From the NCBI RefSeq assembly GCF_000420805.1, contig NZ_ATVQ01000003.1, positions 310,001 to 374,000 of the forward strand: a stretch of 64,000 nt of DNA, written 5' to 3'. The stretch is from Yaniella halotolerans DSM 15476. Its GTDB lineage: Bacteria; Actinomycetota; Actinomycetes; Actinomycetales; Micrococcaceae. Positions within the stretch are counted from its first letter, which is position 1. The number at the start of each line of letters is the position of its first letter. This document shows positions 1-10,865 of the stretch, in pieces. The notes under the pieces are model-generated. The model made no database searches. It worked only from the letters and a program-made list of their open reading frames with translations, and was not told where the DNA came from. The position numbers and the translations under genes are program-made.

Positions 1-618
1 TCCCTGGTGCCTGGTCGCGTCCAGTGGGTCGCTGAATCAGGCTATGCATTCGTTCGTAATGGCATCGGCCGAGACATCATTGGTGAAAAGAACTTCCGCC
101 AATGGGTGCCATTGCTCTTTGCAACATTCTTCTTTGTGTTGCTCAACAACCTTTTCGGTGCAATACCTGTTCTGCAGCTTCCGTCGTTCTCGCACTCCGG
201 TGCGGCGTATGCGCTAGCGATCATCATGTACATCATCTGGATCGGTGTTGGCCTTCGTCATCACGGCATCAAGTACTTCAAGCTTGCCGTTGTGCCAAAG
301 GGCGTGCCGGGCTGGATTCTGCCGTTGCTCGTGCCATTGGAAATCATTTCGAACTTTATTGTTCGTCCGCTGACGCACTCACTGCGTCTGATGGCAACCA
401 TGCTGGCCGGTCACATGATCATCATGTTGGCAGGTTCAGGTGCTGATTACCTCATCACGCAAACGGATAGCATCTTCAATGCTGGTCTTGGCATCATGGT
501 GATTATTGGCTCCGTAGCCCTCTACTTCCTGGAATTGCTCATTATGGTTCTCCAAGCGTTCGTGTTTACGCTGCTGACCTCGCTGTACATCCAGGGCGCG
601 ATAGCGGCGAACGATTAA
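1..618 (+). CDS. atpB: ATP synthase F0 subunit a (5' partial)
   Basis: Membrane stator subunit of F0 that forms the proton half-channels against the c-ring. The reading frame is open to the window edge; actinobacterial subunit a is usually about 260-270 residues and only about 205 are present, so the N-terminal membrane part lies outside and the GTG at position 7 is not the true start. Visible are several hydrophobic helices and the conserved HSLRLMATMLAGH helix carrying the essential arginine (residue 127 counted from the GTG). First gene of the run atpB-E-F-H-A-G-D-C. The 170-base gap to atpE holds a perfect hairpin. Identification is secure. Confidence 0.96.
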   Translation, partial: SLVPGRVQWVAESGYAFVRNGIGRDIIGEKNFRQWVPLLFATFFFVLLNNLFGAIPVLQLPSFSHSGAAYALAIIMYIIWIGVGLRHHGIKYFKLAVVPKGVPGWILPLLVPLEIISNFIVRPLTHSLRLMATMLAGHMIIMLAGSGADYLITQTDSIFNAGLGIMVIIGSVALYFLELLIMVLQAFVFTLLTSLYIQGAIAAND

Positions 619-660
619 TTTTCGTCGATAGAGCAAACCACAACACAATATTGAAATTTA

Positions 661-682
661 CCGACTCAAACCATTGAGTCGG
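661..682 (+). other. Intercistronic hairpin between atpB and atpE
   Basis: Perfect 9-bp inverted repeat CCGACTCAA / TTGAGTCGG around a 4-base loop, without a T-run, so it does not look like a terminator. It lies upstream of atpE, the gene that must be expressed at the highest stoichiometry. A 12-bp palindrome GGTACCGGTACC follows at 716-727. A role in mRNA processing or stability is inferred only. Confidence 0.5.
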
Positions 683-788
683 AACGGTGCGAGACACACC
701 GTGAACGAACTTCCTGGTACCGGTACCCATCGGATCCCCGCCGGGAACCCTCCACAACCTGCCTGATAGGCATCTTGAAAGGAACACA

Positions 789-1004
789 ATGGAACTGCAT
801 GGTTCATTGAACATGATCGGATACGGTCTAGCCGCGATTGGCTCCGCCATTGGTGTGGGTCTGATTTTCGCCGCATACATCAACGGTGTGGCACGCCAGC
901 CAGAATCCCAGTCGCAGCTACAGCCAATTGCACTGCTTGGTTTCGCGCTGGCTGAAGCTCTCGCTATTCTTGGCTTGGTCTTCGCATTCGTTATCGGAGC
1001 TTAG
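789..1004 (+). CDS. atpE: ATP synthase F0 subunit c
   Basis: Proteolipid of the rotating c-ring, 71 residues, two transmembrane helices joined by a polar loop with the conserved R36-Q37-P38. The proton-carrying carboxylate is E56 in the second helix (FALAEALAI). The N-terminal helix is glycine and alanine rich (GSAIGVGL), as in the family. The residues flanking E56 are hydrophobic, which fits a proton rather than a sodium ring, though this is inference. Start ATG is preceded by GAAAGGAA at good spacing. Confidence 0.97.
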   Translation: MELHGSLNMIGYGLAAIGSAIGVGLIFAAYINGVARQPESQSQLQPIALLGFALAEALAILGLVFAFVIGA

Positions 1005-1052
1005 GGCGCCATCCACGGTCGGGGTAGATCCGACTACGTAAGTCAGGAATGA

Positions 1053-1648
<596 letters not shown>

Positions 1649-1649
<1 letters not shown>

Positions 1650-2461
1650 TGTCACAAGCATCGCGTGATTCATTGGCACAACTGCACACCGAGCTGAAAG
1701 CAACCCTTTCGGCCGGCGGAGTCGAACTCGGCGCAGAACTGTTTGCTGCTTTGAAGGTAATTGACGATAACGGCGCTTTGCGTCGCGCAATTGCCGACCC
1801 AACGGTTGAAGCCAACCGACGACAAGAACTTATTCGCAAGGTCTTTGCGGCAAAAATCTCGGCCAATGCCGTGAGTGTACTGCAAAGCGTTGCTGCTGCT
1901 CGCTGGTCGACCGAACGTGAGTTCGGCGATGCAGTAGAACAGATGGCAGCACACGCTGTTGTTCACAGCACCGAACAGGACGGCCTTGCCGGACTCAAAG
2001 CCCTCACCCAGCAGTTGCTGGAATTCAACCACGCCGTTGAATCCAGCCATGAACTGCAACGGGCATTGACCGATATGCAAGCGCCACTATCGTCCCGAGT
2101 AGGTCTGGCACTATCATTGCTGTCAGATGCCGCAATGGAAACAACCAAGGTCCTGGTACGTCAGGCCGTCGAACTTCCTCGTGGACTGAAGCCTGTAGAT
2201 CTTGTTCGTCGTTTCGCTGATCTGAGCGCACAGCAACAACGTCAGTGGATCGCCGATGTGACGGTGGCCCGTCCACTCCAGCAAGCTCAGGTAGATCGTC
2301 TTGCCAAGTCACTCTCGACCGCATTCGGGCGAGAACTGACGCTGAACATCGAGACGGACTCTCAGCTGGTCGGCGGAATACGGATCCAGGTTGGTGACGA
2401 GGTAATCGATTCCTCCGTTGCAACTCGACTAAACGATCTGAACACTAAACTGGCCGGCTGA
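1649..2461 (+). CDS. atpH: ATP synthase F1 subunit delta
   Basis: Peripheral stalk cap linking subunit b to the alpha3beta3 head. At 270 residues it is the long form found in Actinobacteria; most other bacterial delta subunits have about 180. The C-terminal portion holds the recognisable OSCP-like segment with [19 protein letters not shown] around residues 231-250. It starts on the ATG that overlaps the atpF stop. A small GCCGG/CCGGC hairpin (2453-2468) overlaps its own stop codon. Confidence 0.94.
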
Positions 2462-2532
2462 AACCGGCACTCGAAACATTCACAACTAGGCCCATCACAA
2501 TGATGTGGCAAACAAGAGAGCAGGGACTGCAG

Positions 2533-4167
2533 ATGGCCGATTTGACCATCAACGCTGACGACGTCCGTGATGCCCTACATGAGTTTGCGGAGTCGTACGA
2601 ACCGGCCGACACCGAACGTGTCGAGGTCGGCTACGTCAACAGTGCAGCCGACGGTATTGCCACTGTAGAAGGACTTCCTTCTGCCATGGCAAACGAATTG
2701 CTGCGTTTTGAAAACGGCACCACCGGACTTGCCCAGAACCTCGACCCACGTGAACTTGGTGTCGTTGTCCTGGGTGACTTCCAAGAAATTCAAGAAGGCA
2801 TGAAGGTCTACCGCACCGGCGAGGTACTGTCGGTACCAGTCGGCGACGGCTTCATGGGTCGTGTCGTCAACCCAGTTGGCGAGCCAATTGATAACCTCGG
2901 TCCAATTGAGGACGAGGGACGTCGTGCGTTGGAACTTCAAGCACCAGGTGTAACCGAACGTAAGTCGGTTCACGAACCACTCCAGACCGGTATGAAAGCC
3001 ATTGACGCCATGATCCCGATTGGTCGTGGACAGCGTCAGCTCATCATTGGTGACCGTCAGACCGGTAAGACCGCTATCGGTGTCGATGCGATTCTCAACC
3101 AGAAGGCCAACTGGGAATCGGGGGATCCGAATAAACAGGTACGTTGTATCTACGTCGCCGTTGGCCAGAAAGCATCGACCATTGCGTCGGTTCGCTCCAC
3201 TCTGGAAAAAGAAGGCGCGCTTGATTACACCACGATCGTTGCTGCACCAGCATCCGACCCAGCCGGTCTAAAATACCTGGCGCCATACGCGGGTTCGGCT
3301 ATTGGACAGCATTGGATGTACGGCGGCAAGCACGTGCTCATCATCTTTGATGACCTCTCCAAACAGGCTGAAGCATACCGTGCAGTGTCTCTTCTGCTGC
3401 GTCGCCCACCGGGCCGTGAAGCATACCCAGGTGACGTGTTCTACTTGCACTCCCGTCTGCTGGAGCGTTGTGCAAAACTCTCCGACGAACTGGGTGCTGG
3501 CTCGATGACCGGTCTGCCTATCGTAGAGACCAAAGCAAACGACGTTTCTGCGTACATTCCAACCAACGTCATCTCCATTACTGACGGCCAGATCTTCTTG
3601 CAGTCTGACCTCTTCAACGCCAACCAGCGCCCAGCTGTTGACGTTGGTGTTTCGGTATCTCGCGTTGGTGGTGACGCCCAGATCAAGGCCATGAAGAAGG
3701 TCTCCGGTACGTTGCGTATTGACCTCGCACAGTACCGTGACCAGCAAGCATTCTCGATGTTTGCTTCAGACCTCGATGCTTCTACACGTCGCCAGCTGGA
3801 CCGTGGTGCTCGTCTGATGGAACTCCTCAAGCAGCCGCAGTATTCACCAATGCCAGTTGAGGAACAAGTTGTTTCCATCTGGTCAGGCTCGCGCGGCCAC
3901 CTGGACGATGTCCCGGTAGCCGACGTACTGCGCTTTGAAGAAGAGTTCCTGCAACACCTACGGCTGAACAACATCGCGTTGCAAGATATCCTCGAAGCCG
4001 GTGTGATCCACGACGAAGTCGAAGAAGCACTTGTTCGCGAAGTGACCAACTTCAAGAAGTCGTTCCTTGCCGATGGCAAAGACGGCATCCAGCCAGGTCA
4101 CGAAGAGCACGATGCCATTGACGAAGACGCTGTCGAACAAGAACAGATCGTCCGCCAGAAACGCTGA
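2533..4167 (+). CDS. atpA: ATP synthase F1 subunit alpha
   Basis: Non-catalytic nucleotide-binding subunit of the F1 head, 544 residues from this ATG. The Walker A motif GDRQTGKT is at about 173-180, close to its place in E. coli, and the [12 protein letters not shown] segment follows. The frame stays open upstream to an ATG at 2500 (11 more residues); the internal ATG at 2533 begins MADLTIN, matches the usual family N-terminus and has a purine-rich GAGAGCAGGGA upstream, so it is preferred. The C-terminal tail is long, acidic and glutamine rich. Confidence 0.96.
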   Translation: MADLTINADDVRDALHEFAESYEPADTERVEVGYVNSAADGIATVEGLPSAMANELLRFENGTTGLAQNLDPRELGVVVLGDFQEIQEGMKVYRTGEVLSVPVGDGFMGRVVNPVGEPIDNLGPIEDEGRRALELQAPGVTERKSVHEPLQTGMKAIDAMIPIGRGQRQLIIGDRQTGKTAIGVDAILNQKANWESGDPNKQVRCIYVAVGQKASTIASVRSTLEKEGALDYTTIVAAPASDPAGLKYLAPYAGSAIGQHWMYGGKHVLIIFDDLSKQAEAYRAVSLLLRRPPGREAYPGDVFYLHSRLLERCAKLSDELGAGSMTGLPIVETKANDVSAYIPTNVISITDGQIFLQSDLFNANQRPAVDVGVSVSRVGGDAQIKAMKKVSGTLRIDLAQYRDQQAFSMFASDLDASTRRQLDRGARLMELLKQPQYSPMPVEEQVVSIWSGSRGHLDDVPVADVLRFEEEFLQHLRLNNIALQDILEAGVIHDEVEEALVREVTNFKKSFLADGKDGIQPGHEEHDAIDEDAVEQEQIVRQKR

Positions 4168-4182
4168 TCGACCCTAGCTCAT

Positions 4183-4205
4183 GGTGCCGGGGCGATCCCG
4201 GCACC
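4183..4205 (+). other. Intercistronic hairpin between atpA and atpG
   Basis: Perfect 9-bp GC-rich inverted repeat GGTGCCGGG / CCCGGCACC with a 5-base loop, just after the atpA stop and before the atpG ribosome binding site (GAAAGGAAAAG). It lacks a T-run and genes on both sides belong to one operon, so an mRNA stability or processing element is more likely than full termination. Confidence 0.5.
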
Positions 4206-4231
4206 GGCTATAGGTCACAGAAAGGAAAAGC

Positions 4232-5125
4232 ATGTCAGCAGCCGATATTCGGGTCTTTCGCCAGAAGATCGATTCGACGACGTCGATGAAAAAGATCTTC
4301 AACGCGATGGAACTGATCGCTACATCGCGAATCGGTAAGGCACGCCAGCGTGTTGCAGCTTCGATGCCCTATGCGAATGCCATTACTCGGGCCGTTTCTG
4401 CGGTGTCATCACAGCAAGACATTGAACACGTACTGACGTCGGAACCAGAAAATCCACGTCGTGCAGCCGTGCTCATCATGTCTAGTGACCGCGGTTTGGC
4501 CGGAGCGTATTCTGCAAACATCCTGCGTCACGCAGAGAGCTTGGTTGAACGTCTCTCTGAGGCGGGCAAATCGTCAGATCTATACCTGATCGGACGTAAA
4601 GCTCAGGCGTATTTCGACTTCCGTAACCGTTCCTACGAAGGTTTCTGGAGCGGCTCCACCGACAGTCCAGACTTCGAGGTCGCGAAAGAGGTTGGCGAAA
4701 CGCTCGTCAACGCGTTCTTGACCGACTACGAGGATGGTGGGGTAGACGAAATTCATATCGTGTACACCCAGTTCAAATCCATGATTGTCCAAGAGCCAAC
4801 CGTTGTTCGACTACTCCCATTGGAAGTAGTGGAGCAGGAAGTCACCGATGAATCGGAACTGTTCCCGCTCTACGAGTACGAACCAGCTCCTGAAGATGTC
4901 TTGGATGCTTTGCTTCCTAAATACATTGAGTCGAGAATCTTCTCAGCAATGTTGCAGGCCGCAGCGTCCGAATTGGCCAACCGTCAACGCGCGATGAGTG
5001 CAGCAGGCGATAACGCCGATGACCTCATTCGTGACTACACCTTGCTGATGAACAACGCCCGTCAAGCTTCCATTACTCAGGAGCTCACCGAGCTGATCGC
5101 TGGTGCCGACGCACTGGCAGAGTAG
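4232..5125 (+). CDS. atpG: ATP synthase F1 subunit gamma
   Basis: Central rotor shaft, 297 residues. The family-typical N-terminus with [17 protein letters not shown]-like content and the C-terminal [19 protein letters not shown]-type helix, which inserts into the alpha3beta3 hexamer, are both present. The ribosome binding site GAAAGGAAAAG precedes the ATG. A weak GGCTG/CAGCC hairpin (5136-5151) sits between it and atpD. Confidence 0.96.
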   Translation: MSAADIRVFRQKIDSTTSMKKIFNAMELIATSRIGKARQRVAASMPYANAITRAVSAVSSQQDIEHVLTSEPENPRRAAVLIMSSDRGLAGAYSANILRHAESLVERLSEAGKSSDLYLIGRKAQAYFDFRNRSYEGFWSGSTDSPDFEVAKEVGETLVNAFLTDYEDGGVDEIHIVYTQFKSMIVQEPTVVRLLPLEVVEQEVTDESELFPLYEYEPAPEDVLDALLPKYIESRIFSAMLQAAASELANRQRAMSAAGDNADDLIRDYTLLMNNARQASITQELTELIAGADALAE

Positions 5126-5158
5126 TCGAGCAACGGGCTGGTAACACAGCCTCACTGA

Positions 5159-6646
<1,488 letters not shown>

Positions 6647-6649
6647 CCT

Positions 6650-6919
6650 ATGGACGATAACCTTCTGGACGTCGAAATCGTTGCCGAGGATCACTTCGTG
6701 TGGTCCGGGCAAGCCCGCTCGGTGTCAGCCAGGACCATCGACGGCGAGATCGGGATCCTTCCGGGTCACCTACCGATGCTTGCGGTCCTGGGTGACGGCG
6801 AAGTCGTGGTCGAAGCTGCAGACGGGGAAGCCATCACTGCACAGGCACAAGGCGGATTCTTCTCGGTCGACTCAGACCGAGTAACCATTGCCGCCTCCCA
6901 AGCGGAGCTGTCAGCCTAG
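6650..6919 (+). CDS. atpC: ATP synthase F1 subunit epsilon (short form)
   Basis: Rotor subunit that couples gamma to the c-ring. The 89 residues cover the N-terminal beta-sandwich (EIGILPGHLPMLAVLGDG is diagnostic) and end shortly after it. Usual epsilon subunits have 120-140 residues with a C-terminal two-helix domain that inhibits ATP hydrolysis; that domain is absent here. Short epsilon subunits occur in other Actinobacteria. The stop codon abuts the ATG of the next gene. Confidence 0.95.
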   Translation: MDDNLLDVEIVAEDHFVWSGQARSVSARTIDGEIGILPGHLPMLAVLGDGEVVVEAADGEAITAQAQGGFFSVDSDRVTIAASQAELSA

Positions 6920-7372
6920 ATGCCATCGTGGCTGGCCTGGACGCTTACGGTAGTCGCCCTCGTAGCGTGCCTTACGGTTGTGATCATCGCCTGGCGATTG
7001 ATGATCCTGCTACGAACACCCGGCTCCTTCAAAGCTCGCCTGGTCAGCAAAGACGATGCACCTCGCCCCGGGAAACCCGTGGTCGTGTCCTATAACGAAT
7101 ACTCTGTAGAAATTTTCGCAGTGTATTCAATTTGGCCACGACCTCGCGTTTCCGTGCCGCGACATGTTCTCGAAGTCTCCAGATATCCGCGTCGCACACG
7201 CATCCGATCATGGCTGCGTCTCGACGACACCGATACCCGGGCTCGATTCGATCTCAGCGCCGCGCATGAACACGTGTCAGAGTTAACCACCTGGTACGAG
7301 TCCGGTCCGGCAGTAGGGATCGGATACTGGCGAGAAGCACCGCGCCGTCGTCAACGACGCCGCTATTTCTAA
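6920..7372 (+). CDS. DUF2550 family membrane protein
   Basis: 150 residues with one N-terminal transmembrane helix (about 5-28) followed by a basic cytoplasmic domain rich in arginine and ending RRRQRRRYF. DUF2550 proteins regularly follow atpC in Actinobacteria; their function is not established. It starts on the base after the atpC stop, so it is co-transcribed with ATP synthase and probably coupled to it. The operon terminator begins 12 bases after its stop. Confidence 0.85.
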   Translation: MPSWLAWTLTVVALVACLTVVIIAWRLMILLRTPGSFKARLVSKDDAPRPGKPVVVSYNEYSVEIFAVYSIWPRPRVSVPRHVLEVSRYPRRTRIRSWLRLDDTDTRARFDLSAAHEHVSELTTWYESGPAVGIGYWREAPRRRQRRRYF

Positions 7373-7383
7373 CGAGATACGAC

Positions 7384-7433
7384 ATTCGGTCGATTGGGTA
7401 CGTGGATGGCCCAATCGACCGAATTCGTGTTTT
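7384..7433 (+). terminator. Rho-independent terminator of the atp operon
   Basis: Perfect 15-bp stem (arms 7384-7398 and 7410-7424) with an 11-base loop, followed by TCGTGTTTT. It lies between the convergent atp operon and the NagA-like gene and may serve both strands. Confidence 0.85.
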
Positions 7434-7444
7434 ACACAGAAAAA

Positions 7445-8401
7445 CTATGCGGTATGACGAGCACGCATGGCAGCACAGACCGTTTCGTGGTCCAGCCCAC
7501 CTGCGACCAGTGCGTCATGCACCGCTAAGAGATCACGTGCTCCAGAAGCCATCGTGCACCCATCGGCTAGCATCGGGCCGGCCGTCTTTGGATACTGCAG
7601 CGGGGCCATACCAAGCATTGGCAAGGCTACGGAGAGTGGTTTGCACCCGGACGGCAGGGTTGCCGCCGAAGCATCTGAGACGAGCCTGATAGATTCCGGA
7701 TACTTCTCGAACCACCACGATATGACGCTTGGATGGACGTGGTACCCATCAGCAATGAGCTCGACCTTGACAGTCTTGTGTTCGACTGCCTCGAAGACGG
7801 CTAAAAGCGGCCCCGGCTCCCGATGATGAAATCCACGCATCGCGTTATACAGATGTGTGATGGTGACGGGTCGACCGGTGAGCTGATACACGACCTCGAT
7901 CCCGTCTCGCATTTGCTCGTAGGTGGCGTTCGTATGACCAAGCGCTGGATCAATCCCGTGGGAAACCAACAGCTCAACGAGTGTTGCGAAGCCCTCTAAT
8001 TCCGGCGCGACGGTCATCATCGTGACCAGCGGTTTTGCCCTGTGTTGTGCCAAAAGGGTCCCTAAAAATGCCTGCCCTGCGGGCTCGGTGGGGGAGAGGA
8101 TTGCCTGGTGCGGGTGTGCGCCCGCAAATTCTGGGGCGATAAAAGGTCCTTCGAAGTGCACACCGGTGAGTAAACCGTCATCGAACACCGGGGCTAAACG
8201 ATCAAGCATCGCTTGGACGTGACCTCGCTGCACCGTGGGAATTGATGCAGTCACCTCTGTGGTGCGACGGGATTTGAGCAAGGCTAGAGCAGAACGGACT
8301 TCTGCGGTGCTAGATGTCGCGAAATCTACGCCGGCCAGACCATGAATATGGTGGTCGGCGAACGCGTGCGCACAGGAATCAGAAGAGTCGGGAGTCGGCA
8401 T
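7445..8401 (-). CDS. NagA-like amidohydrolase, short form
   Basis: Related to N-acetylglucosamine-6-phosphate deacetylase, which removes acetate from GlcNAc-6-P in amino sugar and cell wall recycling. Visible metal and catalytic residues: HIH at 18-20, FEGPF with E84, LGHTN with H156, THLYNAM with H183, VSDAS with D243. The protein is only 318 residues against about 380 for the family: it begins directly at the first metal-binding strand and stops before the C-terminal segment, so the small beta-sandwich domain formed by both ends is missing. Start ATG 8399-8401 lies inside the end of nucS (23-bp overlap). An upstream in-frame ATG would add seven residues. No nagB or sugar transporter is nearby. 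Confidence 0.75.
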   Translation of the reverse strand: MPTPDSSDSCAHAFADHHIHGLAGVDFATSSTAEVRSALALLKSRRTTEVTASIPTVQRGHVQAMLDRLAPVFDDGLLTGVHFEGPFIAPEFAGAHPHQAILSPTEPAGQAFLGTLLAQHRAKPLVTMMTVAPELEGFATLVELLVSHGIDPALGHTNATYEQMRDGIEVVYQLTGRPVTITHLYNAMRGFHHREPGPLLAVFEAVEHKTVKVELIADGYHVHPSVISWWFEKYPESIRLVSDASAATLPSGCKPLSVALPMLGMAPLQYPKTAGPMLADGCTMASGARDLLAVHDALVAGGLDHETVCAAMRARHTA

Positions 8402-9074
8402 CGTCGACGCCTCGCATGGCATCGTAGTCGAGCACTAGGGTTTCAAAACCGCGATCTTCGGCGAGTACCCGTGCCTGCGGTTTGATCTGCTGGGCAGCAA
8501 AAACACCATGGACCGGAGCCAAAAGTGGGTCGCGGTTGAGGAGTTCTACGTAGCGCGAGAGCTGTTCAACGCCGTCGATGTCACCGCGCCGCTTGAGTTC
8601 TACGGCCACGGTATCTCCGGTACTGTTCTTTGCCAAGATATCGACCGGCCCGATAGCGGTCATGTATTCACGCCGGATGAGCTTATAATCCGTTCCCAGT
8701 AGGTGTATCTGTTCTGAGAGCAGCCGCTGCAGGTCGGCCTCGACGCCGTCCTTCACGAGCCCCGGATCTTGGCCAAGCTCGTGGCTCGAGTCATGTTCGA
8801 TCGAGTAAATGCTGATGATCAGGTGGTCGTCGACTTTCTGCGATTGCACCTTCCACAGTTCAGCGATGCCCTCGTCGCGTTGGCTTTCGGATGGTTCAAT
8901 GACATGAAGTCTATTGGGCGGGGTCATCCAGTTGAGCGGTTTATAAGAACCGCCGTCGGAGTGTACTAAGACGCCGCCATCAGCTTTGATCATGATGAGG
9001 CGTTTGGCCGGGGGTAAAAACGCGTTGAGGCGGCCGGCATAGGTTACGGAGCATTCGGCAATGACTAGTCGCAT
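8379..9074 (-). CDS. nucS: Mismatch endonuclease NucS/EndoMS
   Basis: 231 residues. NucS makes double-strand cuts at mismatches and provides the non-canonical mismatch repair of Actinobacteria and archaea that lack MutS-MutL. The N-terminal dimerisation domain ([16 protein letters not shown]) and the C-terminal RecB-like nuclease core are recognisable, including the GPVDILA and VAVELKRRG catalytic motifs (acidic residues and lysine) at about residues 144-168. The gene ends inside the NagA-like gene, which it probably co-transcribes. A TAGACT hexamer sits about 10 bases upstream of the ATG, suggesting a very short leader. Confidence 0.93.
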   Translation of the reverse strand: MRLVIAECSVTYAGRLNAFLPPAKRLIMIKADGGVLVHSDGGSYKPLNWMTPPNRLHVIEPSESQRDEGIAELWKVQSQKVDDHLIISIYSIEHDSSHELGQDPGLVKDGVEADLQRLLSEQIHLLGTDYKLIRREYMTAIGPVDILAKNSTGDTVAVELKRRGDIDGVEQLSRYVELLNRDPLLAPVHGVFAAQQIKPQARVLAEDRGFETLVLDYDAMRGVDDADSRLF

Positions 9075-9151
9075 ATCGGCACATAGTCTAATGGTTGTGG
9101 ACGACGTTGGTGGTCAAGGTGGCCAACCGACAAGTATGTGACAATGGATTT

Positions 9152-9484
9152 ATGGCTCGGAAGAACAGACCCCGTCGCGGTCAGAACCCCAAACGTGGCA
9201 GGAGACGACAAGTGTCGCCTCCCCGTGATCTGACCGCCACAGCGTTTGATACAAACTATTCTCACGAAACGGCTTTTGACGGCGGTTGGCACGTACGGCA
9301 GATACCGGCGTGGCGCGCCGTGAAAAACTACACGTGCCCGGGCTGCGTTGGGGTGATTCTGCAGGGTCAGGCACATGTTGTGGCCTGGCGCTCCGATTGG
9401 ATTATGGGTGACGAAGACGCCGGTAGCATGCGTCGACATTGGCACAGCGCTTGCTGGCGCAACCGTCGTCAGGATCTGGGTTAG
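9152..9484 (+). CDS. Small CxxC/His protein, conserved actinobacterial hypothetical
   Basis: 110 residues from this ATG. The N-terminus is very basic (ARKNRPRRGQNPKRGRRR), then comes a compact domain with CPGC and a C-terminal RRHWHSACW, a spacing that suggests a small zinc-binding fold. Homologues in related bacteria are often labelled ATP/GTP-binding protein without evidence; I do not adopt that function. The frame is open upstream to 9095, but that extension overlaps the nucS promoter region and looks non-coding. GACAAT stands 6 bases before the ATG and there is no Shine-Dalgarno, so a leaderless mRNA is likely. Confidence 0.7.
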   Translation: MARKNRPRRGQNPKRGRRRQVSPPRDLTATAFDTNYSHETAFDGGWHVRQIPAWRAVKNYTCPGCVGVILQGQAHVVAWRSDWIMGDEDAGSMRRHWHSACWRNRRQDLG

Positions 9485-10719
9485 CGCGAGTCCTGATACG
9501 GAACATAGACTTCTCGCACCAGCACCAAGATGCCAGCAACCGTTGGGATCGCCATCAACGCTCCCAGGACTCCGAGTAGGGAACCACCGGCGATGACGCC
9601 GATGACGGCCAGCGCACCGGGGATAGCCACGGCACGCTGCATGATTTTAGGCGAGATAAGGTATGCCTCGACCTGCAGGTAAATGAAGTAGATCGCTGCG
9701 AAAATCAACGCGGCCTGCCAGCCGGCTAGCAGTGCCAGCAGCGTGATGACTATGCCACCCGTTACTGCCCCAACCAGCGGGATGAAGGCCATGAATGCAG
9801 CGAAGATTGCCAACAGTGCGGCGTACTCTAACTCGGCAAAGTTGGCGGCTATATAGGCGACAATCCCATTGAGGGTAGCAACGACGGTCTGGCCTACGAC
9901 ATAGTGCCCAACGGAACCTGAGATCTTCTCTGAAAGATACTCGATGCGTTCGCGGCGAGACCGTGGAGCCAGCCGGTAGAGCCATTTTTTGATGCTTGGC
10001 AACGTCGCAAGAAAATACAGTGTGAGCACGACGACGATCAGAACCGAGAAGCCGACGTTAAAAATCGCACTGCCTACACCGAGGATGCCGCCGAGCAGAT
10101 TGGTGATATTGGAGCTATCGGACACGAATCTGTTGACCTCGGTGGTGGCCACCGAGGCGACGTCGAATTCTTCATCCACCGCCTGGAAAGCATCAGACTC
10201 GATGATGTCGTTCACCACAGTGGGCAGCATCTGTGCGAACTCAGTGGTCTGCTCGATGATCACCGGTACCAGGGCAGAAATAAATATGGTGACAATACCG
10301 ATCAGCAACACGACAGCAGCCAGCACACCAACCCCGCGCGGAGCGCCCCAGGACTGAATCTTGGTAACGATCGGATCCAGACCCAGCGTGATAAATAAGG
10401 CGGCCAGGATCCACACGAGCAGTTGCACATTGGACGAGACAATTACGTACAGCCCCAGGGCCAGTCCAACACCGACGGTGAGCATAAAACCAGTTTTGAT
10501 CGGACGGGAGACGAATTCGAATGCAGTGCCGTCAGCTGCGGGAGTGGAGAAATCCTCGGCGGCGGTAATGGGCGTTGGAGGGTATTCACCTGGTTCAGGC
10601 ACCGTGAACTGTTGCTGGGCACGTGTATCGGCCAGTTGGTGTCGGGCGCCGGTGATGCGCCGTTTGGTGTCCTGCAGCAGCTTGGTGAAAAGCTTGCGTG
10701 TCGTTGATTTCTCGGCCAC
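9481..10719 (-). CDS. AI-2E family transporter (PerM/TqsA-like permease)
   Basis: 412 residues from a GTG start. The family covers autoinducer-2 exporters, sodium/proton antiporters and proteins of unknown substrate, so the substrate is open. About 80 hydrophilic residues come first, then about eight hydrophobic helices, with the family signature region FIPLVGAVTGGI near the last third. The frame is open 58 codons further upstream, but that part overlaps the divergent gene's promoter and lacks family character. Its stop overlaps the stop of the convergent small CxxC gene by 4 bases. A second member of the family is at 57706. Confidence 0.82.
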   Translation of the reverse strand: MAEKSTTRKLFTKLLQDTKRRITGARHQLADTRAQQQFTVPEPGEYPPTPITAAEDFSTPAADGTAFEFVSRPIKTGFMLTVGVGLALGLYVIVSSNVQLLVWILAALFITLGLDPIVTKIQSWGAPRGVGVLAAVVLLIGIVTIFISALVPVIIEQTTEFAQMLPTVVNDIIESDAFQAVDEEFDVASVATTEVNRFVSDSSNITNLLGGILGVGSAIFNVGFSVLIVVVLTLYFLATLPSIKKWLYRLAPRSRRERIEYLSEKISGSVGHYVVGQTVVATLNGIVAYIAANFAELEYAALLAIFAAFMAFIPLVGAVTGGIVITLLALLAGWQAALIFAAIYFIYLQVEAYLISPKIMQRAVAIPGALAVIGVIAGGSLLGVLGALMAIPTVAGILVLVREVYVPYQDSR

Positions 10720-10865
10720 GCACCCCACATTACGACAGGAGGCTGACAAGTTGGCATATCCGAACGGCGCGGTGGCATTCGGATTGCTACTATGATGGAA
10801 GGCTAGCCGGGTGGCACCTAAGGGGTGCGCCAAATACGATAATTCGACCGAAAAGGTGGCAAGTT

